Below are positions 1 through 4,975 of a DNA stretch of 5,167 bases, piece after piece. The stretch covers positions 1 to 5,167 of the forward strand of contig SPCK01000181.1 of assembly GCA_004525355.1 (NCBI GenBank), written 5' to 3'. Source of the stretch: Spirochaetales bacterium (GTDB taxonomy: Bacteria > Spirochaetota > Spirochaetia > Treponematales > UBA12059). Position 1 is the stretch's first letter, and each line of letters begins with the position of its first letter. The notes under the pieces were generated by a model. The model ran no database searches and was not told the DNA's origin. It was given only the letters and a program-made list of their open reading frames with translations. Position numbers and translations under genes: made by a program.

Positions 1-612
1 CATTCCCTGCATGGGAAAGTCGACCAAGCCGGATATCGTAAAGGTCATGGCGTTCAATCCGCGTTCGGCGGTGGTGGTCATGAATGAGAATCTGTCTCCC
101 ACGGCCAGTCCCAATTTCCTGGCCAGTCCATAACCGACCACGACGCCGCGGCTTCCAGCCAAGGGAAGCCGACCATCGACCAAGAGCGATTCGGGGCCGA
201 GGATATCCTTTTCCCCCGCGAAATCGATGCCCATGGCCATGGCGCTAAATTGGTCCCCGGGTATGTCATCGTCAGGATCGGCGTCGATATAGATCTTGCC
301 TCCTGCCGTGATGCGAGGCACAGCGCCGGTAACGCCCTCCACCTCGACCAGCCTCTTCCGCAGATCGGCTTCGTCCCTGACGTACAAGTGGACGGGATTG
401 AGGTAGTCGTATTGCTGGTACTGACCGTGCCGGATTTGGATGGATCCCGTGTAGTATGCCAGAATATTATTCTTTATATCGGATTTCATGCCCGCCACGA
501 AGCTGAGCATGAAAAGGCCAAGAATGGAGGCCATCACGATTGTCGAGATGGATAGCGCGGTGCGTATCTTATGCCGCCCGAGGTTTCTTAAAGCGATGTA
601 CGAAAGCCTCAT
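1..612 (-). CDS. MacB/LolC-type (FtsX-like) ABC transporter permease, N-terminal part
   Basis: Reading from the ATG at 612-610 to the window edge gives 204 codons with no stop, so this is the N-terminal part of a longer gene; family members are usually about 400 residues. The protein opens MRLSYIALRNLGRHKIR, a basic amphipathic lead typical of these permeases. One hydrophobic segment follows (residues about 19-42). The rest is a soluble, extracytoplasmic domain like MacB_PCD, with a VEGVTGAVPRI stretch near residues 107-117 and a VVVGYGLARKLGLAVGD stretch near 174-190. In this family, the domain between the first and second membrane helices handles substrate or partner proteins, and the ATPase drives it from the cytoplasm. 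The ATG directly follows the TGA of the ATPase gene, which indicates one mRNA and coupled translation. The substrate cannot be told: lipoprotein release (LolCE-like) and peptide or drug efflux (MacB-like) are both possible. Confidence 0.88.
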   Translation of the reverse strand, partial: MRLSYIALRNLGRHKIRTALSISTIVMASILGLFMLSFVAGMKSDIKNNILAYYTGSIQIRHGQYQQYDYLNPVHLYVRDEADLRKRLVEVEGVTGAVPRITAGGKIYIDADPDDDIPGDQFSAMAMGIDFAGEKDILGPESLLVDGRLPLAGSRGVVVGYGLARKLGLAVGDRFSFMTTTAERGLNAMTFTISGLVDFPMQGM

Positions 613-1299
613 TCAGGCCTCCTTCCGCATCGTATCCCCCGCAATCAAGCCGTCATGGAGGAGCACGAGCCGTTTTGCGAAATCCATTACCATTTTATCG
701 TGGGTACTGAAAATGAAGGTTGTCTGGTGCTTCTCGTTCATGATGCGCATCAACTTGAGGATTTCCTCGCCAGTGTGGGAATCGAGGTTGGCCGTAGGCT
801 CGTCGGCGAGTATGATCTTGGGATTCTTGGCCAGCGCCCTCGCAATCGCCACCCGTTGCTGCTGCCCTCCGGACAAGCGGGAAGGCAGCCGATTCTCCAT
901 ACCCTCCAGTCCCACCTCCTTGAAGACCGTCATGGCGCGCTCGCGCATGTCTGATTTGTTCATGCCGATCAGCGAGAGCCCGAGCGTCACGTTCTCGTAC
1001 GCGGTAAGGACCGGGATAAGGTTATAGCTCTGGAAGATGAAGCCCAACTCATTGCGCCGATACGCTGCCTTCTTGGCCTTGTCCATCAACCCGATATTGA
1101 CGCCGTCTATGGTGACGCTTCCCTCGTCCATCAAGTCTATGCAGCCGATGATATTCAGAAGCGTCGTCTTTCCGGATCCGGACGGTCCGGCTATGGACAC
1201 GAACTCTCCCCGTTCGATGCTCAGGTCTACTCCCCGCAATGCGTGGACTTTCACCTCGCCCGCCGAGTAAACGCGCTTTACCTGCTTGAGCGTTATCAT
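613..1299 (-). CDS. ABC transporter ATP-binding protein, LolD/MacB family
   Basis: This 228-residue protein is the usual length for a stand-alone LolD/MacB-type ATPase. It contains Walker A GPSGSGKTT (residues 38-46), the Q-loop FIFQ (Q90), signature LSGGQQQR (142-149), Walker B IILADEPT (162-169) with catalytic Glu167, a D-loop NLDS, and the H-loop His200. Hydrolysis of ATP by its dimer powers the partner permease encoded immediately downstream. The insertion after the Q-loop (NLIPVLTAYENV) is typical of the MacB/LolD/FtsE group. The start is supported by a strong Shine-Dalgarno sequence, AAGGGGGAG, two bases before the ATG. The gene is the first of the operon, with a promoter and a candidate operator just upstream. 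All key residues are present, so it should be active. Only the transported substrate is unknown. Confidence 0.96.
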   Translation of the reverse strand: MITLKQVKRVYSAGEVKVHALRGVDLSIERGEFVSIAGPSGSGKTTLLNIIGCIDLMDEGSVTIDGVNIGLMDKAKKAAYRRNELGFIFQSYNLIPVLTAYENVTLGLSLIGMNKSDMRERAMTVFKEVGLEGMENRLPSRLSGGQQQRVAIARALAKNPKIILADEPTANLDSHTGEEILKLMRIMNEKHQTTFIFSTHDKMVMDFAKRLVLLHDGLIAGDTMRKEA

Positions 1300-1301
1300 A
1301 G

Positions 1302-1310
1302 CTCCCCCTT
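1302..1310 (-). promoter_or_regulatory. Ribosome binding site of the ABC ATPase gene
   Basis: On the minus strand the sequence reads AAGGGGGAGCTATG. This is a purine-rich Shine-Dalgarno match close to the ATG at 1299, and it fixes the start of the ATPase. Confidence 0.75.
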
Positions 1311-1333
1311 GTCATGCGCTTTCAATCCACTTA

Positions 1334-1353
1334 TGTACTATTACACTAATACA
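1334..1353. promoter_or_regulatory. Imperfect inverted repeat, candidate repressor operator of the ABC operon
   Basis: The plus strand reads TGTACTA-TTACAC-TAATACA. The 7-base arms match as an inverted repeat at 6 of 7 positions (TGTACTA against TGTATTA), separated by 6 bases. The element sits just downstream of the predicted -10 box of the ABC operon promoter, over the expected transcription start, where a bound repressor would block initiation. ABC operons of this kind are often controlled by small GntR/YtrA- or TetR-type repressors that bind AT-rich dyads. No regulator gene lies in the window, so the binding protein is unknown. Confidence 0.45.
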
Positions 1354-1358
1354 ATACA

Positions 1359-1387
1359 ACATTAATACTGCCTGTGACGGTTGTCAA
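1359..1387 (-). promoter_or_regulatory. Candidate sigma70-type promoter of the ABC transporter operon
   Basis: On the minus strand a perfect -35 box TTGACA (1387-1382) is followed after 17 bases by TAATGT (1364-1359). That hexamer matches TATAAT at the first, second and last positions, which are the most conserved. The predicted start of transcription is near 1352, inside the inverted repeat at 1334-1353, leaving about 50 bases of leader before the ATG at 1299. The -35 overlaps a perfect 10-base palindrome, CAAGCGCTTG (1385-1394). The -10 is mediocre, so the exact start is uncertain. Confidence 0.5.
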
Positions 1388-1548
1388 GCGCTTGTTTTGC
1401 TGGAATGGGACGTTTCAAGCGCGGAAAATTTATCCACCTTGCGGCTCGCCCGCGTAGTTCACAAGAATCTGCAAGATCAACCTGGGAGCTCTGTCCCTCC
1501 CGGAGCGCCCGCTTGCATTCGAAGGCATGGCCGGGGTTCAATTACGCC
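1388..1548. other. Divergent intergenic region, HAD-gene side
   Basis: This is the part of the 249-base divergent spacer that should carry the expression signals of the HAD hydrolase gene. It holds a second TCAAGCGC box (1415-1422), 31 bases from the first (1384-1391), or about three helical turns. I see no convincing sigma70 promoter on the plus strand here. The reading frame of the HAD gene stays open back to a TTG at 1381, but its translation here is Ser/Arg-rich, has no family resemblance, and lies before the conserved HAD start. I treat it as non-coding. Confidence 0.4.
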
Positions 1549-2214
1549 ATGAATCATTCCGACGAGCCCACGGTGCTACTCGATTTCGGCAATGTGCTGA
1601 CCCATGACAGGGACGCATCCGTTTTTGCTCCGCTACTCGCCCGGCTACGGATCCCGCAACAGTCCTTCAATGAATCCTGGATTCGTTACCGCGACGAGTA
1701 CGATGCAGGTTCTCTCGATGCAAAAGCCTATTGGAGTCTTGTCCTGAGGGACAGTGCTCGGGAGGTGGCAGCAGACCTCTACGCCATCGGACAGGAACCG
1801 GGAGAAGATCTTGCAAGCGAACTCACAGCGACGGACTTCCGGTCATTCCTGAATCCGCGAATGCTTATGAGGGCGCTGGTAATCGAATTGATCGAAAGGA
1901 ATATTGGAGTGGGCATACTCTCTAACATGCCCCCGAACATGGGTACCCGCTGGATTGATTCCTGGGCTTGGCTTGGCCGCGTCGAATTGGCGCTATGGAG
2001 CGGCGACGAAGGGCTGTCCAAGCCCGACCCGGCATTCTACCGGCTCTTCCTGCAACGTTCATGCTGGCGCCCCGAACGGACGCTCTTCGTAGACGACGTC
2101 CAGGAGAATCTGGACACGGCCGATGGGCTCGGCTTCGCCACCCACCTGTTCGTCGAGGAATGTTCCGCCATCGATACAATCCGGGCCTGGGTCAGAAACG
2201 GACTGAAGTCCTAG
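1549..2214 (+). CDS. HAD-superfamily hydrolase (YihX-like phosphatase subgroup)
   Basis: This is a 221-residue cytoplasmic hydrolase, the usual size for a HAD phosphatase with an alpha-helical cap. Motif I is LLDFGNVLTHD, with nucleophile Asp12. As in YihX-type proteins (DLGNV), the usual second Asp position is not a DxD Asp. Motif II is GILSN (Ser125), motif III is GLSKPDPAFY (Lys158), and motif IV is LFVDDVQEN (Asp182-Asp183, magnesium ligands). Residues about 20-100 form the helical cap. Such enzymes remove phosphate from sugar phosphates, nucleotides or other small molecules through an aspartyl-phosphate; the substrate cannot be read from sequence. I chose the ATG at 1549 because motif I must lie near the N-terminus. 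The ribosome site is weak (only a GGGG about 15 bases upstream). The gene is divergent from the ABC operon and followed by the relic of another gene, so it seems to be transcribed alone. Confidence 0.87.
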   Translation: MNHSDEPTVLLDFGNVLTHDRDASVFAPLLARLRIPQQSFNESWIRYRDEYDAGSLDAKAYWSLVLRDSAREVAADLYAIGQEPGEDLASELTATDFRSFLNPRMLMRALVIELIERNIGVGILSNMPPNMGTRWIDSWAWLGRVELALWSGDEGLSKPDPAFYRLFLQRSCWRPERTLFVDDVQENLDTADGLGFATHLFVEECSAIDTIRAWVRNGLKS

Positions 2215-2262
2215 CCGCTTCTGATTTCCATTACAAAAGGAGCTTGCATTTCAGAGCACCGG

Positions 2263-2507
2263 TCGCGCTTGGATTTTCCAGGAAACCCCGGTCACTTCCC
2301 GCGCACAAGCGCGATGATCGGCATGATCGACCATAAAATCATAGGCGACTACGCAACTGACGAGAAAGTACCACTTCTTGTTCAGGGCGATGTATGCATA
2401 CAGGCCCAGAAAGCATCCTGCGTTCCAATGAAGAAACCAGAACTCATCAGGACCCAGTCGCTCTTCCACCGCATCCCAGCCTATGCTCCATGGCTGGTAG
2501 TACTGGA
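2263..2507 (+). repeat. Direct repeat, left copy (partner 3843-4138)
   Basis: Direct partner of 3843-4138. The identity covers the last 86 or so codons of the right-hand gene plus about 30 bases beyond its stop codon. It is about 93% over 2335-2507 and about 89% over 2263-2333. This copy lacks 50 bases present in the partner (3915-3965) and one G in the post-stop part. The left boundary is sharp, at TCGCGCTTGGATTTTCCA. Confidence 0.92.
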
Positions 2508-2592
2508 ACCCTGAGTAGATGGAAACACCTGCATGGACCATGTATTTGGCTTGACAAATGCGAATGCAGATCCCAAACTAAAATTATCAGCA

Positions 2593-2620
2593 TTGCCAGG
2601 CATGAAATTTGGTAGATAAT
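2593..2620 (+). promoter_or_regulatory. Candidate sigma70-type promoter of the OmpA-family gene
   Basis: TTGCCA (2593-2598, five of six matches to TTGACA) is followed after 16 bases by GATAAT (2615-2620, five of six matches to TATAAT). Transcription would start near 2627, leaving about 29 bases of leader with AAGGAG in it. The sequence lies on the antisense strand of the decayed paralogue, so the promoter would have arisen from, or been brought next to, dead coding sequence. Confidence 0.6.
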
Positions 2621-2641
2621 TTTTCATTCTTGTACATAAAC

Positions 2642-2647
2642 AAGGAG
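2642..2647 (+). promoter_or_regulatory. Ribosome binding site deciding the start of the OmpA-family gene
   Basis: AAGGAG lies 8 bases before the ATG at 2656. A longer reading from GTG at 2647 would overlap this site, so the ATG is the better start. Confidence 0.8.
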
Positions 2648-2655
2648 TGTCTATT

Positions 2656-3636
2656 ATGGAAAAACGATTATTATTGCTGCTTGTCGGAGTAGTAATTATT
2701 TTATCGCCACTCTATGCTCAAAGAGCAAGCGACGTTGAAAACTCCAAGGACTATCCTCTTCTGTCCCGCTTCAAAGGGTCCGTTATTGAATTTTACAAGG
2801 ACACGAAATGGGGCAAATATCTCTTGCCGGTAAGTGCAGAAGGTGCCATTGATTGGGCTAAGCCCATGGCTCTCGAGGGCAGGGTTGTTCGAATTCAATA
2901 CACAGTTTCACCCGATAACAACTCTGAGTTTGTACTGCACAATTACAAGTCGGCATTCAAAAAGGCGGGATTCGAAGTTCTCATTGCAATAGCCAATGAG
3001 GAGCTTGGTGTCAGTGACCGCCCCCACACCTGGAACGATAAGTACTATGTCTCAGGCGGATACTACAACGGGTTGAACAACGGGAAATTCGGAATGGGAA
3101 TGGGTTTTCCTACCTGGAACAACAAACATTGTTTTATTGTGGCCAGAGGAAATGACAGCGGCCAAGATATTTACGCTGTTATCTATGCCATCGTGGATAC
3201 GAACTATACCATTATCACACAGGACATCATTGAAGTTGAGTCTGTTGAAACCGGCCTGGTTTCAGCAGAATCTATTTCTGACGATATATCTGCAAAAGGC
3301 CACATCGCCATATACGATATTCATTTTGACGGAGACAAGGCCACGATCAAGCCTGAATCCGCGAAGGCTATCGAGAATATAGCCAAGTTCCTGAAGTCAA
3401 ATACCGGCAAAAAATATTTCATCGTCGGGCATGCCGCCGGAGTGGGGGATTTTGATCAGGGCATGCGGCTTTCAGTAGACAGGGCGAAAGCCGTTCTGAG
3501 TGAACTCGTTACAAAACATGGAGTAGATGAAAACCAGCTGAAAGCCTATGGCGTGGGAGCCCTCTGTCCCTTGGCATCAAACAGGACGGACGAGGGAATA
3601 GCGAAGAACAGAAGGGTGGAGATTGTAGAGCAATAG
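2656..3636 (+). CDS. Secreted OmpA-family protein with DUF4892-like N-terminal domain
   Basis: This 326-residue precursor starts at the ATG preceded by AAGGAG. Residues 1-21 are a signal peptide (MEKRLLLLLVGVVII, then a likely cut after LYA before Gln22). Residues about 26-190 resemble the DUF4892 region found before OmpA domains, with KDYPLLSRFKGSVIEFY near the front. Residues about 217-325 are an OmpA C-terminal-like domain: IHFDGDKATIKPES, a GH loop, LSVDRA (Arg276), YGVGALCPLASN, and NRRVEIV at the end. Such domains usually hold periplasmic or outer-membrane proteins to peptidoglycan by gripping diaminopimelate with an Asp in GHTD and an Arg 15 residues later. Here the loop reads GHAAGVG, so Ala261 replaces that Asp while Arg276 remains. 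Binding may be weakened or altered. The gene is AT-richer than its neighbours (about 45% GC in a sampled line), lies alone on the plus strand, and is bracketed by direct repeats. This suggests acquisition or relocation. Confidence 0.9.
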   Translation: MEKRLLLLLVGVVIILSPLYAQRASDVENSKDYPLLSRFKGSVIEFYKDTKWGKYLLPVSAEGAIDWAKPMALEGRVVRIQYTVSPDNNSEFVLHNYKSAFKKAGFEVLIAIANEELGVSDRPHTWNDKYYVSGGYYNGLNNGKFGMGMGFPTWNNKHCFIVARGNDSGQDIYAVIYAIVDTNYTIITQDIIEVESVETGLVSAESISDDISAKGHIAIYDIHFDGDKATIKPESAKAIENIAKFLKSNTGKKYFIVGHAAGVGDFDQGMRLSVDRAKAVLSELVTKHGVDENQLKAYGVGALCPLASNRTDEGIAKNRRVEIVEQ

Positions 3637-3717
3637 ATGGATTTCATTCCTGGCCCGAGTCGCGTGGATATGTAACCTTTAAAAAGGCCAGTTGGCAGTA
3701 ATGAGAATCCATACCCC
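3637..3717. other. Intergenic segment after the OmpA-family gene
   Basis: No gene is seen. It contains small palindromes (CCTTTAAAAAGG and GCCAGTTGGC), but their stems of 4-5 bases with 2-base loops are too short for a Rho-independent terminator on either strand. Confidence 0.4.
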
Positions 3718-3867
3718 TCATAAATCCGTACGTGCCTTGATGTACAGGTCACGAAGCCGTCCGGTATTGTAGGCGAAGCGGTTCGTCTCTCGTGATTCGC
3801 CCAAGTTGGCCTTGACCGTCTCTATGCCTTCAAGGACATTGCTCGCGCTTGGATTTTCCAGGGAAAC
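3718..3867 (-). pseudogene. Orphan C-terminal reading frame without a start codon, unidentified
   Basis: On the minus strand, a frame ending at TGA (3720-3718) encodes 49 protein-like residues. They begin VSLENPSASNVLEGIETV, end RLRDLYIKARTDL, and include NRFAYNTG. The codons look like real coding sequence, many ending in G or C. The frame is open back to 3933 but has no ATG, GTG or TTG until deep inside, at a TTG about 29 codons before the stop. Beyond 3867 it overlaps the end of the CsgG-like/barrel gene in another frame, where the substitution pattern supports that other gene. I therefore read it as the broken-off C-terminus of an unknown protein left beside the recombination boundary at about 3843. 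I do not recognise the family. Chance is possible for an open frame this short. Confidence 0.35.
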
Positions 3868-4138
3868 ACCGGTTACTTCCCGTGCGCGAGTGCGATAATC
3901 GGCATGATCGACCAGGCACCCTTCAGCGCATAATCAACTGGAACAATATTCGGAAGAAGTTCTTGAAAATCATAGGCGACCACGCAACTGACGAGAAGAT
4001 ACCACTTCTTGTTCAGGGCGATGTATGTGTCCAGGCCCAGAAAGCATCCCACGTTCCATTGAATAAACCAGAACTCATCAGGACCCAGTCGCTCTTCCAC
4101 TGCATCCCAGCCTATGCTCCACGGCTGGTAGTACTGGA
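3843..4138 (+). repeat. Direct repeat, right copy (partner 2263-2507)
   Basis: This is the full-length version of the repeat: the last part of the intact CsgG-like/barrel gene (from codon 276 on) and 30 bases after its stop. It contains the 50 bases missing from the left copy. The two copies are in the same orientation and bracket the OmpA-family gene. Confidence 0.92.
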
Positions 4139-4961
4139 GCTCGACCATATGTAATCCACCGAGCGCCACAATGATCAATGAATCGCTGATTCCGTGCGTC
4201 CAGCTTGCGCCAATAGCGATATCGACCCCCCAGGGAAAACTGAAATCGAAAAGCCAATCCTGCGCTATGCCATCGAGTTCGACTGAAAAGGGCACAAGAA
4301 CCGAAACGCCAAGAAAGAATCCCAGGGGGCGGCCATAGCTTGCATGAATACCCAAAGAAGCGCTCAGGCTGGTGAAATCATGTGCCGCGGCATTCACCGC
4401 ATAGATGGGTACGCTTGCAGTCAATGCTTCGAAAATCTGGTAGCCGCTGGGAGAGACGAGAATATATTCATCGCTTGCGATCATCTGGACCTCGCCGTCA
4501 TCCAACCCAAGGGCCTTTCCCGAGAGCAAGCGCATACGCCCCGACAGGCCTTCGAAGCTGGTGAACTCCTGTGAAGCTACCCCGACGAGCCTTCCCGTAT
4601 TCGCGTCAACGAGCCTCGCAGTCGCCCAGGCCCGACCCTCTCCCAGAATGCCCGCACTCAGGATCAGGACGAGATCGACATGTATCATCCTGCCCGCGAC
4701 GAGTGCCTTGGATTCCGTAAAAACAGCTGAATTCGATCGCTCGATTTCTTCGAATGCGAGTTGCCGGCTCTCCTCAGATACGACCACGAATCGCTGGGAT
4801 TCCATTATCCTCGAAATCACCGCGTCGGATACGAGCCGACGCTCCTCAGGCGAGAGCGATTCCGATGTGAGCGGCGCTACCAGGATGCTCTGTTTTTCCT
4901 GGGCGAACGCCACGGTGAGGCCGAGCGCCAGAAGCGCGATTAAGACGCATAGCTTTTTGAT
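3873..4961 (-). CDS. Exported two-part protein: CsgG-like N-terminal domain and barrel-like C-terminal half
   Basis: Taking the start as ATC at 4961-4959 gives 362 residues. Residues 1-20 are a classic signal peptide (KKLCVLIALLALG, cut after AFA before Gln21). Residues about 24-150 resemble CsgG/LpoB-like periplasmic domains: ILVAPL at the first strand, a helix with SDAVISRIMESQRFVVV, and ARLVDANTGRLVG near 115-127. Residues about 185-362 have alternating polar/hydrophobic, Trp/Tyr/Gly-rich strands like a small outer-membrane beta barrel, ending WSIMPIIALAHGK. It probably works in the envelope; no specific function can be assigned. The gene follows another barrel-like gene with 13 bases between, so the two form an operon. 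The start is unusual: AAGGGAGG stands 6 bases before ATC, and no ATG, GTG or TTG lies nearby in frame. A TTG at 5000 would overlap the upstream gene and add 13 residues before the signal peptide. A truncated second copy lies at 2263-2627. Confidence 0.82.
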   Translation of the reverse strand: MKKLCVLIALLALGLTVAFAQEKQSILVAPLTSESLSPEERRLVSDAVISRIMESQRFVVVSEESRQLAFEEIERSNSAVFTESKALVAGRMIHVDLVLILSAGILGEGRAWATARLVDANTGRLVGVASQEFTSFEGLSGRMRLLSGKALGLDDGEVQMIASDEYILVSPSGYQIFEALTASVPIYAVNAAAHDFTSLSASLGIHASYGRPLGFFLGVSVLVPFSVELDGIAQDWLFDFSFPWGVDIAIGASWTHGISDSLIIVALGGLHMVELQYYQPWSIGWDAVEERLGPDEFWFIQWNVGCFLGLDTYIALNKKWYLLVSCVVAYDFQELLPNIVPVDYALKGAWSIMPIIALAHGK

Positions 4962-4967
4962 GCAGAG

Positions 4968-4975
4968 CCTCCCTT
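4968..4975 (-). promoter_or_regulatory. Ribosome binding site pointing to an ATC start
   Basis: The minus strand reads AAGGGAGG-CTCTGC-ATC-AAA-AAG. The near-perfect Shine-Dalgarno sequence begins beside the stop codon of the upstream gene and is spaced 6 bases from the ATC that opens a standard KKL signal peptide. This is why the start is placed at 4961. Confidence 0.7.

Larger units (their letters stand above)
2263..2627 (-). pseudogene. Decayed 3' portion of a CsgG-like/barrel paralogue of the gene at 3873-4961
   Basis: This is a relic of a second copy of the envelope-protein gene. From 2507 down to 2335 it matches the intact gene with 12 mismatches in 173 bases. It encodes QYYQPWSIGWDAVEERLG and onward (intact residues 276-332) with six amino-acid changes. 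The tail MPIIALVRGK plus stop also survives, but a net 50-base deletion beside 2334 puts it out of frame. Upstream, in another frame, 2627-2565 encodes KNYLPNFMPGNADNF and onward. This aligns without gaps to intact residues 234-254: three identities and many conservative changes (D/N, W/Y, I/L, A/S, W/F). Spacing supports this, since 122 bases separate the aligned ends against 126 in the intact gene, implying a frameshift near 2535-2545. There is no signal peptide or CsgG-like half; homology stops just before the OmpA-family gene. The 2263-2507 part is firm; the 2508-2627 extension is inferred from distant protein similarity. Confidence 0.75.

Noticed and set aside
488..1027. Long plus-strand open frame opposite the ABC ATPase and permease
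   Set aside because: It is an antisense shadow of two clearly recognised genes and has no recognisable domain.
1430..1438. TTATCCACC, one base off a DnaA box
   Set aside because: A single box with no cluster, AT-rich unwinding region or dnaA/dnaN gene nearby; expected by chance.
1381..1548. Upstream extension of the HAD gene from TTG 1381
   Set aside because: The added 56 residues precede HAD motif I, which should be near the N-terminus. They are compositionally odd and overlap the promoter -35 region of the ABC operon.
2251..2541. A 96-residue minus-strand open frame that could be called a small gene
   Set aside because: Most of it equals the middle of the barrel half of the gene at 3873-4961. 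Its start lies within relic sequence, and its last 27 residues come from a frame change at the 50-base deletion. It is part of the pseudogene.
2551..2584. TTGACA and TAAAAT as a promoter for the OmpA-family gene
   Set aside because: The spacing is 22 bases, too long for sigma70. The pair at 2593-2620 is better spaced and closer to the gene.
3868..3933. Orphan reading frame read as coding also across the end of the barrel gene
   Set aside because: Differences between the two repeat copies here are mostly silent in the barrel-gene frame (including TAA/TGA at the stop), so that frame was the selected one.
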